Positions 1-12,100 of a stretch of 64,000 nucleotides of DNA are shown piece after piece (position 1 is the first letter of the stretch; each line of letters starts with the position of its first letter). Made by a program: the position numbers and the translations under genes. Source of the DNA: Sophora flavescens (lineage: Eukaryota > Streptophyta > Magnoliopsida > Fabales > Fabaceae); contig CM061068.1 of assembly GCA_030762895.1 (NCBI GenBank), forward strand, positions 79,509,228 to 79,573,227. The letters run 5' to 3'. The notes under the pieces are model-generated. The model was given only the letters and a program-made list of their open reading frames with translations, was not told the origin of the DNA and ran no database searches.

Positions 1-1305
1 CCTCTGTCGGAATTTCTCGGAACGAACGAGGAATCCGTCAGCGCCCTCAAGTCATTGCTGCAGCAGAAGCTCGAGCTCCGCGAGGACGAGGAGGCATTGA
101 AGATACTGAAGCAATTGGTCGAGGCGCAACCCGAGGTAACCGATTGGAAATTCCTCATGGCTAGGTTGTTCAATGAAATTGGCGATGCAGAAAATGCGCG
201 CAATGTGTATGAGGAAATTCTAGCTGCGAACCCGTTAATGTTTGAGGCATTGTTCGAGAATGCGTTGCTCATGGACCGTAACGGCCAAGGTTAGCATAAG
301 TTAAGAAAGTTAGTTAAATTAGATTGCTGAATCAACATGTTGATTAGTAGTTAAGGTTAGTGTTGGCAGCAAGTTAATTATATTAGTTTGTTAAGTTAAA
401 AGTTAGTTAAATTAGTTTGCTGAGTAAGCTTATGTTGATCAGTATTTAAGCTTAGTGTTAGCAAGAAGTTAATTAGATTCCTTGGTTGAGTTAGCGTGTC
501 GGTTACTACTTACTAGCTAGTTAAGTTTAAAGTTAGTTAAATTAGCTTGGTGAGTCGACGTGGGTGTTCAAGGTTTTAAATTGCGGTTAGTGTTGGGGTT
601 GTGGTTATGTTGCCTTACCAGTTATGTTGCGTTTACCACCATCTCAGATAATTGTGGGAAAATGTGGCCGTAATTGCGGTTGTAATGTGGTTGCGGAGAC
701 TACTAAAACCACAGCGCCGCAGTCTCAGATTAGCTTGTTGAGTTGCCATGTCGGTACCTTCTTACTAGTTAGTTGCTCTCTGTTGATGCCAGTTTTAGTT
801 AGCCAGATTAATTTGCTAGACTCTTTAGTAATTAGTTATATAAGCCGTACAATTGGTTTGTTATATAGGCATTAATACCATTAAGTAAATTTTCGTTTCT
901 CAATTCCCACTTTCTCTTAATAGTTAATTCTCAATCTGGCTCTTGCCATGTTTCTCAACAGGGGAGGCGGTGATTAAAAGGTTGGAAGAGGCTTTGAGGG
1001 TTGCAGAAGAGAAGAACAAGGCGAAGGAAGCGAGGGATGTGAGGTTGATAATGGCACAGATACAGTTCTTGCAGAAGAATGTAGATGAAGCTTTGGGTAT
1101 TTATCAAGAGTTGACCAAGGAGGACCCTCGTGATTTCAGGCCTTATTTTTGTAGGGGCATGATTTATAGTTTGCTTGATAAGAATGATGAGGCCAAAGAG
1201 CAGTTTGCAAAGTACAGGGAGTTGTCACCAAAGAAATTTGAGGTTGATGGGTACTTGAGGACTCCTTTGTCAAGGATGAAAGTGTTTGGCACGGATGAGA
1301 GCTGA
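1..1305 (+). CDS. SG1: SLOW GREEN 1-like chloroplast TPR protein (3' part of gene)
   Basis: Partial nuclear gene. Exon 1 is open from the window edge to 289, the intron is 290-961 (GT...AG) and the last exon is 962-1305, ending in TGA. The phase-1 junction rebuilds a Gly codon and keeps the frame. About 210 residues are visible. They form tetratricopeptide-like helical pairs (for example WKFLMARLFNEIGDAENARNVYEEIL, read as two helices, and later DEALGIYQELTKEDPRDFRPYF), then a conserved tail with FRPYFCRGMIYSLLDKN and ending SRMKVFGTDES. This matches my memory of plant SLOW GREEN 1, a plastid TPR protein needed for normal chloroplast development and greening. The N-terminal transit peptide would lie left of the window. 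The reading frame shows no damage, so the gene is probably functional. A different plastid TPR paralogue is the main alternative. Start codon not visible. Confidence 0.8.
290..961 (+). other. intron of the SG1-like gene with degenerate internal repeats
   Basis: The donor follows CAAG at 289 and the acceptor is the AG of CAACAG at 960-961. The first half holds three imperfect copies of a unit beginning GTTAGTTAAATTAG at 309, 402 and 532, so spacing is about 93 and 130 bases. The units are rich in TTAG/GTTA steps. The short open frame at 624-875 is intronic and looks like chance. Confidence 0.75.
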
Positions 1306-3473
1306 AATAATAATAATGATAATAATAATTAAATTTGAGGTGTTTTGGCATTGGAATAAGGATAGATGGATGCAACCACAAGGTTTTGTTGTCTAATCTT
1401 TTCAGGTGATTCTTCTCCTTACCTGAACCCGAGTTAAATTCTTTACTTTTAGCACTCTTAAATGATGGGTGGGTGTAGAACTTATTTATATGTTTAGTTA
1501 AAATGATATAGAGAAATAAGGATGACAGTTGAGTTCTACTCAACTCCACTACACTATTGTTAAACCTTTGTACCGGCAGTAATGGTACCCTATGCTTGTA
1601 CTTTTTATTGAGATATAATTTCCATATGGTTGGAGTTGCCATAATTGTTCACTGGAATTTATCAATCCATTATTTATGAGCTTATGGTAGCGGTAAGAAG
1701 ATGGTAACTAGCGTTTAAGGATGACCTTTGATCTGCATTTGTATGGGTAGTTCCCATGTAATAAATGGCTTGATTTCTTGCCAAACACTGTGTTGAGTAA
1801 ACTTTATTCCAATGGAATTCCTTTTTTTTTTTTTTTGCATGTTTCTTTGTGTAAATGTTGAATATTGTTGAACCAGGATCACTTATCAAGTGCATCACTT
1901 TGCTGATTAATCTTTACTGCATCTTTCCCTTCCTTATCTGATTATGTGCAAGGTACCTGTAATTGTTTTTGTAACTTTGTGGATATAGAGAAAGTTTTTC
2001 CAACACATCCAATTCGATGTTTATAGCTAATTGGATGGAAAAAGTAGTAAAAGAACATCCGATTACCAGCTGAACTCAGTCTAATGTATTTTCATGAGTT
2101 CTCTTTGATACTTAAAAATTCATATACAGGTTTCAAAATTAAGGCAAATTTTGAGTTTGAGTTTTAGAATTTAATAAAAAACATATTTATTTCCATATAG
2201 CTTTCTTTACTATGGAGTTTTTGTGAAAAGTAATGCATGTCTACTTTTTTCCATAAGATAATTCATATGGATATATTATGTGTGAAGTCGAAATGTATTA
2301 ACCCCAAAAGAATGAAATGTATTAAACATTTAAACCGCAAGTTTGTATCATGATCATGATTATCTCGTTAAAAACTAACATAATAAACTCGACAGTTTTC
2401 CTGATTTGTTTTCATTAAAAATATTTTTTAATATAAATTTGTTGTATCTAAATGAAATTATGTGTGTGCGTGACTCGTGCCAGAAGTGTTAGAATTTTTG
2501 GTTTTTCAAGGTATCATTTGCATCAACTGCAAAGATATCTTTGAGGTATCGGAGGGCATTGAAGTGTTGATCTTTTTCAATCAGATTTTTTTTATACGCA
2601 AGATTCAGAGATCGAAACCTATCCTTGCTTAAGGGGTCAAACTCGTTATCACTTGGACCAACCATATGTCGGTAATGTTAGCTTTATTATGTAATAATGA
2701 AAATGAATTAAAATCAGAATAATGACTCGTGGAACTTGTGAATGCTTACAAGGGCAAGGGTACACAGAGTAGATAAATATAGATGCATAACACATACAAC
2801 AAATAATAAGAAATGATTGTGTTTAATATTAATGTCTAAATAAATCATATTGAGAAATAATTAATCAACTTTTTTTTGTTAAGGAAAATAATTAATCAAC
2901 TTGAAATGGTTATCAAAAAAAAAAAATTTAATCAACTTGAAATGTCATTGTTACTTTGGAAATATAAATTTACTATTAAATGTTCACATAAGTACGATAT
3001 TAAGATAGTGAAAGAAAGTGACTATTTATTTTGATCAATCACAATTTTTTTAGGGTGTTCATATACATAATATTTTATTCAACAAAAAAAAATATAAATA
3101 GTATTTTTTGTATTATATTTTTTTAATAAACATTTTTTAAGAATAACAATATTCTTTCTTTATTTTTTACCACATGCAAACAACCTTTTTTTATATAAAC
3201 ATGCAAACAATTTTTATATCTACATTTTAACATTAAATATTGTGATATTCCACCCATGTCGCACGTGCAACAGACTAAAATGTATATTTACAAAACAATA
3301 TATACTTACTATTTACACTTAAGGGTCGTTATTCGTATCATAATATCAATAATAGTTATTAAGTTAATATCTATTACACTTTATGATCGACGGTTCTAAC
3401 AAAATAATTTTTTAGTAATTTTTTATATATAATTTTCTATAAAAAAATAAACTAAAAAATGTAAAATCAATAA
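1306..3473. other. 3' UTR followed by AT-rich intergenic spacer
   Basis: Just after the stop lies an imperfect AAT/AATAAT microsatellite (about 1308-1332), then transcribed-looking sequence with an AATAAATGG hexamer context near 1760 as a possible polyadenylation signal. Beyond about 1950 the sequence is AT-rich with homopolymer runs, for example T16 near 1820. A short duplicated stretch ending in TTAATCAACTTGAAATG lies at about 2880-2945. No gene is recognised on either strand. Confidence 0.5.
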
Positions 3474-3790
3474 GGGTTAAATATGTTTTTAGTTCCTCAT
3501 TTTTTACAAAAAAGAGTTTTGGTCCCCCATTTGGAAAACGTACTTTTTTAGTCCCCGGTTTTTTTAAACGTGTCAGAAGTACACCACACATTTTTAGTCC
3601 CTCATTTTTGACAACCATACAATTTTAGTCCCTCATTTTTTTTTACAAAAATTCGATTTTAGCCCCCCATTTTCAAACGGAAGTGTGGTATAAGGATATT
3701 TTTGATGCATTTTAAAAAACGGGTGATTAAAAAAATACATTTTCTCAACGAGAGACTAAAATCGAATTTCTGTCAAAACATACTTAACCC
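3474..3790. mobile_element. MITE with TIR GGGTTAAATATGTTTT
   Basis: This is a 317 bp element. The left end reads GGGTTAAATATGTTTT and the right end AAAACATACTTAACCC, its inverted complement with one mismatch. Inside, 'TTAGTCCCTCATTTTT'-like phrases repeat several times. The flanks 3465-3473 (AATCAATAA) and 3791-3799 (AATAAATAA) agree at 8 of 9 positions, a length expected for a Mutator-type target duplication. No coding capacity. I recognise this kind of repeat as common in legume genomes; that link is from memory. Confidence 0.7.
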
Positions 3791-3840
3791 AATAAATAAT
3801 TACATATTTTTAATGAAATCCTAAAAAATTGGTATCTTAT

Positions 3841-3870
3841 CCGTGCATGGCACGGGTCCCTACATTAGTT
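3841..3870 (+). other. possible Helitron-like 3' terminus
   Basis: A short GC-rich hairpin (CCGTGC, loop ATG, GCACGG at 3841-3855) is followed about 11 bases later by ATTAGT. Plant Helitrons end in a hairpin followed by CTRR next to a T; here the end is TTAG, one base off. A similar arrangement occurs at 46965-46998. No Helitron 5' end or Rep/helicase was seen. Confidence 0.25.
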
Positions 3871-4239
3871 CACAATACAAAGTTATGATTTTTTTTGGTA
3901 CATCCCTTATATTTTTTTTGGTACATCCCTACAAAGTGTGTATTGCAAGCACACCTTTTGGAGTTTTGATTCTCCATAAAATATTTTGAAAATAAATAAC
4001 AAATTTTGAGAAATCATTTTGCCCAACACCACGCGATTCTTTTGATTTAATTGAGTCAACGAAAATCCAACTACTTTGATGGAATTAGGTGGAGACAAAA
4101 TTTATTAAAAAGAACTGGGCGGGTTAAACATTTACCAATAGGTGCATGTTCAAATACAACCATGGGAACTTGGCAAATACACAGCCAAAAGACATAGGAC
4201 ATGAGACATGACCATGTGGGATAAACCCAATGAGTTTGA
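3871..4239. other. intergenic spacer, nothing recognised
   Basis: AT-rich sequence up to the copia junction. A 23 bp near-duplicate ('TTTTTTTTGGTACATCCCT' type) occurs twice at about 3888-3930. No gene, TIR or RNA gene is visible. Confidence 0.5.
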
Positions 4240-4500
4240 TATTACAGAATGAATGTAAATGAAAAATTGTATATATTGAATACAAATCTCCCTTTAATAG
4301 AATGAAGAAAAGAATACCCTCCTCAAAGGGAATACAAGACTTATATAGATACAATGGAGGAGAAGACTAACTACTAAAAGAGAAAAACTAGCTAACAGAA
4401 ATAGCACTAGCTAACAACTAAAAGAGAAAAACTAGCTAACAGAAATAGTCCTAGTCTAACAGAATAAGCACTATATTCAGAATACATATTTTAGCCAATA
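4240..4500 (-). repeat. copia LTR at left end of inverted unit
   Basis: This 261 bp LTR is read on the minus strand, starting TATTGGC just after a G-rich polypurine tract and ending CTGTAATA. The ends form a short TATT/AATA inverted repeat instead of the usual TG/CA. It contains a TATATAAG promoter-like box (minus strand, near 4355) and a direct duplication of a segment with TAGCTAGTTTTTCTCTTTTAG. Confidence 0.8.
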
Positions 4501-7500
4501 CCCCCTTCAAGCTGGAATCTGACGAATGAATATTAAGCAATCCCAGCTTGGAGATTAAAGTTTGAAATGGAGTTGGATCCAAAGCCTTGGTCACAACATC
4601 AGCCAGCTGATTAACACTTGAAATGGGTAATAGATGAAAAAGCTTAGCCTGAAGTTTTTCACGGACGATATGGCAATCTAATTCGATATGCTTGGTACGC
4701 TCGTGGAAGGAAGCATTGCTGGCAATATGACGAGCGGACTGACTATCACAATATAGCAAAGCCGAAGGGATGGAGTGGAAGTGCAAATCACGTAGGAGGT
4801 AATGAATCCACTGAATTTCACAGACTGTGGAGGCCAAGGCACGGTATTCTGCTTCTGAAGAAGATCTGGAAACAGTTGGTTGTTTCTTGGATTTCCATGA
4901 AATGAGAGAGTCACCAAGAAAGACACAATAACCAGTTATTGACTTGCAAGAATCTGGACAACTAGCCCAATCGGAGTCGCTAAAGGCTTTGATCTGCAGC
5001 TGAGAAGTAGTTGGATAGAACAATCCAAGAGCAGGGGAGTGTTTAATGTATTTGAGGACACGAGCAATGACTTCATGGTGCAAGGAAGTCGGTTTTGACA
5101 TGTATTGGCTGAGCTGTTGAACAGAATAAGAAATATCAGGGCGAGTAGTGGTTAAATATAAAAGCTTACCAATTAATTTCCTGTATGCCGCAGGATCCGA
5201 GAGCAGAGTCCCTGCATTTTCACTTAGGCGAGTGCCTTTAGGCATAGGCGTGGAAACTGGTTTGGAGGCAAGTAAACCACATTCAGATAAGATGTCTAAA
5301 GCGTATTTTCTTTGACAAATGTGGATTCCTGCTTTGGATCTAGCAATCTCGAGTCCCAGAAAATATTTCAAGGGTCCAAGATCCTTAATTCTAAACTTTC
5401 TATGTAAAACTGTTTTGATGTTAGCAATTTCAGTTGAATCATTTCCTGCAATAATAAGATCATCAACATATACCAACAAAATAGTAACTGAGTTAGTGTG
5501 ATGTTTAACAAACAAAGATGAATCAGAAGGAGATTGGGAATATCCATGACAAATTAAGAAGGAGGATAAACTAGAAAATCATTGACGGCTGGATTGCTTC
5601 AAGCCATAAATGGATTTGAGCAGCCGACAAACCTGATTAGGTTGCTGAACAGTGAGGTCAGGGGGGAGATGCATATAGACTTCCTCATCTAAAGAACCAT
5701 GTAAAAAGGCATTATATACATCCAGTTGATGTAAGTGCCAGTTTTGGGCAGATGCAAGAGCAATCAAGAGTCTAATGGAAGTGAGTTTAGCAATAGGGGA
5801 ATAGGTATCAAAAAAATCAATGCCCTCAACTTGGTTGAAACCTTGTGCAACTAATCTAGCCTTATACCTTTCTATACTACCATCAGCCAAGCATTTTATT
5901 TTATATACCCATTTACAACCTATGGGTTACTTACCTTGAGGAAGATCAGTTATGATCCAAGTGTGATTAGCTTTCAAGGCATCTAATTCAGAATTCATGG
6001 CTTTGACCTAGTGATTATGAAGAACAGCCTGTTTATAAGTCTTTGGTTCATCATGAATAGAAATGGACAAGGTGTAATGAAGATGGTTATCAGACAATCG
6101 TGAATAAGAAAGTACATTAGATAAAGGATGTTGAACTATGTGGGAAGAGAAGCTAGGAACCGATACCAAATTACAATGAAAATCTTTCAAGTAAGAGGGA
6201 GGTCTGCGGATCCTATCAGAATGTCTGAGGGCAGGAGGTTCGAAAGATGTGGTGTCTGCATTAGTGTCCTGAATGTGTGCAGAGGGAGCTTTGGTTACTG
6301 CAGGCCGAATGTCTTCATTACTGGGCTGAGTGTGTGCAGGGGCAGCTTCTGTTGCTGCAGACCGAATGTCTACATTGCTGGTCTGAGGGTGTGCAGGGGG
6401 AGCTGGTGTGGCTTCTGTTGCAGGGGAAGGATGGATCGGAACAGGAGTGGAATGTGGTGCCTCAAAGGGGAAAACAGAGTCAGAATCATTAGCATGAAAA
6501 TTAGTAAGATCATGAGAATAACCAGTAATGGAATGATAAGGAAAAATAGATTCATAGAATATAGCATTTCTAGAAACAAAAACAGAACGAGATTGTAAAT
6601 CAAAGAGAACATAACCCTTGGTACCAGGCCGTAACCCAAGGAAGACACATTTCCTGGCCCGAGAGTCAAGTTTCTGCCTGTTGTGTGTCAAAGTAGAAGC
6701 AAAAGCCAGACAACCAAACACCTTAAGATCTAAAAAGGTGGGAGGTGAATGATATAGTAAATCATGTGGTGTTTTGTGAGCTAGAACAGGGGTAGGCAGT
6801 TTGTTAATAAGGTGAACTGCATAACAAAGAGCATAAGACCAGAATTGTTTAGGCAAAGAAGAATGAAATAAAAGGGATCTAGTGACATTTAATAAGTGTC
6901 TGTGCTTGCGTTCAACAATAGAGTTTTGTTGAGGTGTCTCAACACAAGAAGTTTGATGCAAAATTCCAAAGGATGCATAAAAGGACGGCATGTTGAATTC
7001 AGTGCCATTGTCAGTTCTAATAATTTTAACTTTTACAGAAAATTGGGTAGAAATATATTGCAGAAAATTCTTAATGCAGTCTCTAGCAGAAGATTTATGA
7101 GGTATTAAGAAGATCCATGTAAACCTACTATAATCATCAACAATGGTAAGAAAATAATGATGTCCTTGGAAAGAAGAAATGCTAATTGGTCCCCATATAT
7201 CTATGTGAAGTAAGTGGAAAGGAGATTCAGATTTAGTCATGCTGTGAGGAAAGGGCAGTTTGCATTGTTTAGCAAAATGACAATAATCACAAATCAAATT
7301 TTTATTGAATGCAATATAGGGGAAATGAGTACATAGAGTGCGCATTACATCAATAGATGGGTGTCCTAACCTAAAATGCCACAAATCAAAAGGAGATGAA
7401 ATGTTATTGAGCATCCGAACATTGCTAAAAGAATTAATGGGAGAAGATGTATGAGAAGTATGCAAAAGAGGTGTAGGAGTATGATGCAGCACGTAGAGGT

Positions 7501-7880
7501 TGTGATGAATATCAGCACGCCCAATCGTCCTCTGTGTATGGCAGTCCTGAATATCACAAGAATGAAGTGAGAAGACTAATTGACAGTTAAGAGTTTGTGT
7601 GAGCTTATTAACTGATATGAGGTTAAAGTGAAAGTCAGGGATGTGAAGGACATTAGTTAAGTAAAAATTGGAGTTGAAAACAATTGTACCAGAATAGTGA
7701 GCATAAACAACTAGACCATTTGGTAATTTCACAGCAATTGGAAAAATTCTTGTAAAGGAACTAAAGAAGTGGGCATAAGGACAAACATGGTCACTAGCAC
7801 CTGAATCCAATATCCATAAAGATTGAGAAGAAGGAACTTTACCTGATTGAGTAATACTGGAGATAATGTGGGAATGAGAA
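4240..7880 (-). repeat. left arm of 3.64 kb inverted repeat
   Basis: Reverse complement of 9073-12714 with scattered substitutions and a one-base length difference. The inner edge carries ATGAGAA at 7874-7880, complementary to TTCTCAT at 9073-9079 where the right arm begins. Confidence 0.85.
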
Positions 7881-9079
7881 TCAGAGGTTGGAGGTTTAGA
7901 AATGGAACTCACAGTAGGCTGAGCATCTGATTTATTAGCATGCAGTAATGAGACTAGATATTGGAAATCGTCACGAGTCAGAGATAAAGACTGATCTTGA
8001 GGAGTTGGAACCGGATGAGGCTGAGGTGCAGCAAGCCTGATAGGAGATTCTTGAGCAGCAGAAGAAAGTTGGAGAGCAGCACCCTGATTTCGATTCCTAT
8101 AGCCTGGGGGAAAACCATGCTTAAGGTAGCATTTGTCAACAGTATGGTTTGTCCTATTACAATGAGAACAAAGCATTTGGGGTCGATTGTTGTTGGAGCG
8201 GCCTCGTCCTCTGCCTGTAGAGTTGGAACCACGAGTTGGAAAGTTGAAATTGGTGGAATGGGTTGCAAACGCAGTGGATTCCATGATGGGTGTAGCAAGA
8301 CAAGGTCGATCTTGTTGAACAACCATGGAGTAAGCCTCACTAGCAGAAGGAAGGGGATGCATAATGAGAATCTGGGACCTCACAGATTGATAACAGTCAT
8401 TGAGGCCTTTGAGGAAAAAGATGGTATGCTCCTTATCTTTGTAGTTCTGGACAGAAGTATTCAAGGGGCAAGAACAAGCCACAGAGCATATACAAGAAGG
8501 AGTAGGGCGTAGAAATTCCAATTCATCCCAAATAATTTTCATATCGGTAAAAAAGACAGACAAAGATTTGTCACCTTGGCGCATGGAATGAATTTCTTGG
8601 AGTAAATCTGACATGCGAAAGTGGTTGCCTTTGGTGAATCGATGTTGAAGATCCAGCCATAAGGCTCGAGCATTATCGAAGGAGATGGTGCTATGAATGA
8701 TTTGTGGAGACAAAGTTCTGGTGATCCAAGAAACGACCAAATGGTTACAGCGAAGCCAGGGGTCATGCAAAGAATCGGTGGCCACTGGTTGAGGGAGAAT
8801 GCCATCAATGAATTTGATCTTGTTTTTAGAGGACAAGACGCGTTTGATGGTCCTGCTCCATGTGTAGTAATTGTCGCCATTGAATGGGGGAGAGACAAGG
8901 ACGAATCCTGGATTCTCCCCTGGGTGCAGAAAATAGGGGCTGTTAGGGTTCAGGGTTGGATCGATCTGTGGTGGTGGAGGAGGTGAAGGTGGGTTGTCAT
9001 CAGAGGTGTTCGAAGAAGCAGAAGGATCAGCCATGGAAGGAGGAAAGGAAACAAAAATGGCGGAAGCAGGGGTTCTCAT
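4451..9079 (-). pseudogene. copia gag-pol polyprotein, left arm, three nonsense mutations
   Basis: Order on the minus strand: gag with a TWSRTIKRVLSSKNKIKFIDG-type core; zinc knuckle C-X2-C-X4-H-X4-C (CSHCNRTNHTVDKC); protease motif LDSGASDH; integrase zinc domain (RLGHPS, CDYCHFAKQC) and catalytic core (HIDIWGP, RTDNGTEF, QQNSIVERKH); reverse transcriptase with YVDDLIIAG; RNase H with DSDWASC and EAEYRAL. Compared with the right arm it is broken by TAG at about 6009 (Trp in the other arm), TAA at about 5928 (Gln) and TGA at 5579 (Trp). All three are G>A or C>T changes, as expected from loss of methylated cytosines. The open frame extends past the fold point to 9106, but its first residues there are antisense to the other arm. 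The likely gag start is the ATG at 9077-9079. No longer functional. Confidence 0.85.
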
Positions 9080-9142
9080 TCCCACATTGTCTCCAGTATT
9101 ACTCAATCAGGTAAAGTTCCTTCTTCTCAATCTTTATGGATA

Positions 9143-12100
9143 TTGGATTCAGGTGCTAGTGACCATGTTTGTCCTTATGCCCACTTCTTTAGTTCCTTTA
9201 CAAGAATTTTTCCAATTGCTGTGAAATTACCAAATGGTCTAGTTGTTTATGCTCACTATTCTGGTACAATTGTTTTCAACTCCAATTTTTACTTAACTAA
9301 TGTCCTTCACATCCCTGACTTTCACTTTAACCTCATATCAGTTAATAAACTCACACAAACTCTTAACTGTCAATTAGTCTTCTCACTTCATTCTTGTGAT
9401 ATTCAGGACTGCCATACACAGAGGACGATTGGGTGTGCTGATATTCATCACAACCTCTACGTGCTGCATCATACTCCTACACCTCTTTTGCATACTTCTC
9501 ATACATCTTCTCCCATTAATTCTTTTAGCAATGTTCGGATGCTCAATAACATTTCATCTCCTTTTGATTTGTGGCATTTTAGGTTAGGACACCCATCTAT
9601 TGATGTAATGCGCACTCTATGTACTCATTTCCCCTATATTGCAATCAATAAAAATTTGATTTGTGATTATTGTCATTTTGCTAAACAATGCAAACTGCCC
9701 TTTCCTCACAGCATGACTAAATCTGAGTCTCCTTTCCACTTACTTCACATAGATATATGGGGACCAATTAGCATTTCTTCTTTCCAAGGACATCATTATT
9801 TTCTTACCATTGTTGATGATTATAGTAGGTTTACATGGATCTTCTTAATACCTCATAAATCTTCTGCTAGAGACTGTATTAAGAATTTTCTGCAATATAT
9901 TTCTACCCAATTTTCTGGAAAAGTTAAAATTATTAGAACTGACAATGGCACTGAATTCAACATGCCATCCTTTTATGCATCCTTTGGAATTTTGCATCAA
10001 ACTTCTTGTGTTGAGACACCTCAACAAAACTCTATTGTTGAACGCAAGCACAAACACTTATTAAATGTCACTAGATCCCTTTTATTTCATTCTTCTTTGC
10101 CTAAACAATTCTGGTCTTATGCTCTTTGTTATGCAGTTCACCTTATTAACAAACTGCCTACCCCTGTTCTAGCTCACAAAACACCACATGATTTACTATA
10201 TCATTCACCTCCCACCTTTTTAGATCTTAAGGTGTTTGGTTGTCTGGCTTTTGCTTCTACTTTGACACACAACAGGCAGAAACTTGACTCTCGGGCTAGG
10301 AAATGTGTCTTCCTTGGGTTACGGCCTGGTACCAAGGGTTATGTTCTCTTTGATTTACAATCTCGTTCTGTTTTTGTTTCTAGAAATGCTATATTCTATG
10401 AATCTATTTTTCCTTATCATTCCATTACTGGTTATTCTCATGATCTTACTAATTTTCATGCTAATGATTCTGACTCTGTTTTACCCTTTGAGGCACCACA
10501 TTCCACTCCTGTTCCGATCCATCCTTCCCCTGCAACAGAAGCCACACCAGCTCCCCCTGCACACCCTCAGACCAGCAATGCAGACATTCGGTCTGCAGCA
10601 ACAGAAGCTGCCCCTGCACACACTCAGCCCAGTAATGAAGACATTCGGCCTGCAGTAACCAAAGCTCCCTCTGCACACATTCAGGACACTAATGCAGACA
10701 CCGCATCTTTCGAACCTCCTGCCCTCAGACATTCTGATAGGATCCGCAGACCTCCCTCTTACTTGAAAGATTTTCATTGTAATTTGGTATCGGTTCCTAG
10801 CTTCTCTTCCCACATAGTTCAACATCCTTTATCTAATGTACTTTCTTATTCACGATTGTCTGATAACCATCTTCATTACACCTTGTCCATTTCTATTCAT
10901 GATGAACCAAAGACTTATAAACAGGCTGTTCTTCATAATCACTGGGTCAAAGCCATGAATTCTGAATTAGATGCCTTGAAAGCTAATCACACTTGGATCA
11001 TAACTGATCTTCCTCAAGGTAAGCAACCCATAGGTTGTAAATGGGTATATAAAATAAAATACTTGGCTGATGGTAGTATAGAAAGGTATAAGGCTAGATT
11101 AGTTGCACAAGGTTTCAACCAAGTTGACGGCATCGATTTTTTTGATACCTATTCCCCTGTTGCTAAACCCACTTCCATTAGACTCTTGATTGCTCTTGCA
11201 TCTGCCCAAAACTGGCACTTACATCAACTGGATGTATATAATGCCTTTTTACATGGTTCTTTAGATGAGGAAGTCTATAAGCATCTCCCCCCTGGCCTCA
11301 CTGTTCAGCAACCTAATCAGGTTTGTCGGCTGCTCAAATCCATTTATGGCTTGAAGCAATCCAGCCGTCAATGGTTTTCTAGTTTATCCTCCTTCTTAAT
11401 TTGTCATGGATATTCCCAATCTCCTTCTGATTCCTCTTTGTTTGTTAAACATCACACTAACTCAGTTACTATTTTGTTGGTATATGTTGATGATCTTATT
11501 ATTGCAGGAAATGATTCAACTGAAATTGCTAACATCAAAACAGTTTTACATAGAAAGTTTAGAATTAAGGATCTTGGACCCTTGAAATATTTTCTGGGAC
11601 TCGAGATTGCTAGATCCAAAGCAGGAATCCACATTTGTCAAAGAAAATACGCTTTAGACATCTTATCTGAATGTGGTTTACTTGCCTCCAAACCAGTTTC
11701 CACGCCTATGCCTAAAGGCACTCGCCTAAGTGAAAATGCAGGGACTCTGCTCTCGGATCCTGCGGCATACAGGAAATTAATTGGTAAGCTTTTATATTTA
11801 ACCACTACTCGCCCTGATATTTCTTATTCTGTTCAACAGCTCAGCCAATACATGTCAAAACCGACTTCCTTGCACCATGAAGCTGCTGTTCGTGTCCTCA
11901 AATACATTAAACACTCCCCTGCTCTTGGATTGTTCTATCCAACTACTTCTCAGCTGCAGATCAAAGCCTTTAGCGACTCCGATTGGGCTAGTTGTCCAGA
12001 TTCTCGCAAGTCAATAACTGGTTATTGTGTCTTTCTTGGTGACTCTCTCATTTCATGGAAATCCAAGAAACAACCAACTGTTTCCAGATCTTCTTCAGAA

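Noticed and set aside
1136..1642. 168-codon minus-strand frame under the SG1-like last exon
   Set aside because: Antisense shadow of the real exon and 3' UTR; low-complexity translation with no domain.
4124..4354. 76-codon minus-strand frame at the copia left end as a host exon
   Set aside because: Most of it lies in the LTR. The host part (4124-4239) has an exon-like feel (IGFIPHGHVSCPM) but no splice support or recognised family.
6128..6598. Long plus-strand frame inside the copia left arm
   Set aside because: Antisense to the Ser/Thr/Pro-rich linker of the copia polyprotein; the mirror copy has the same shadow at 10481-10825.
8994..9224. Frame crossing the copia fold point
   Set aside because: Created by the junction of gag antisense and right-arm sequence; not a gene.
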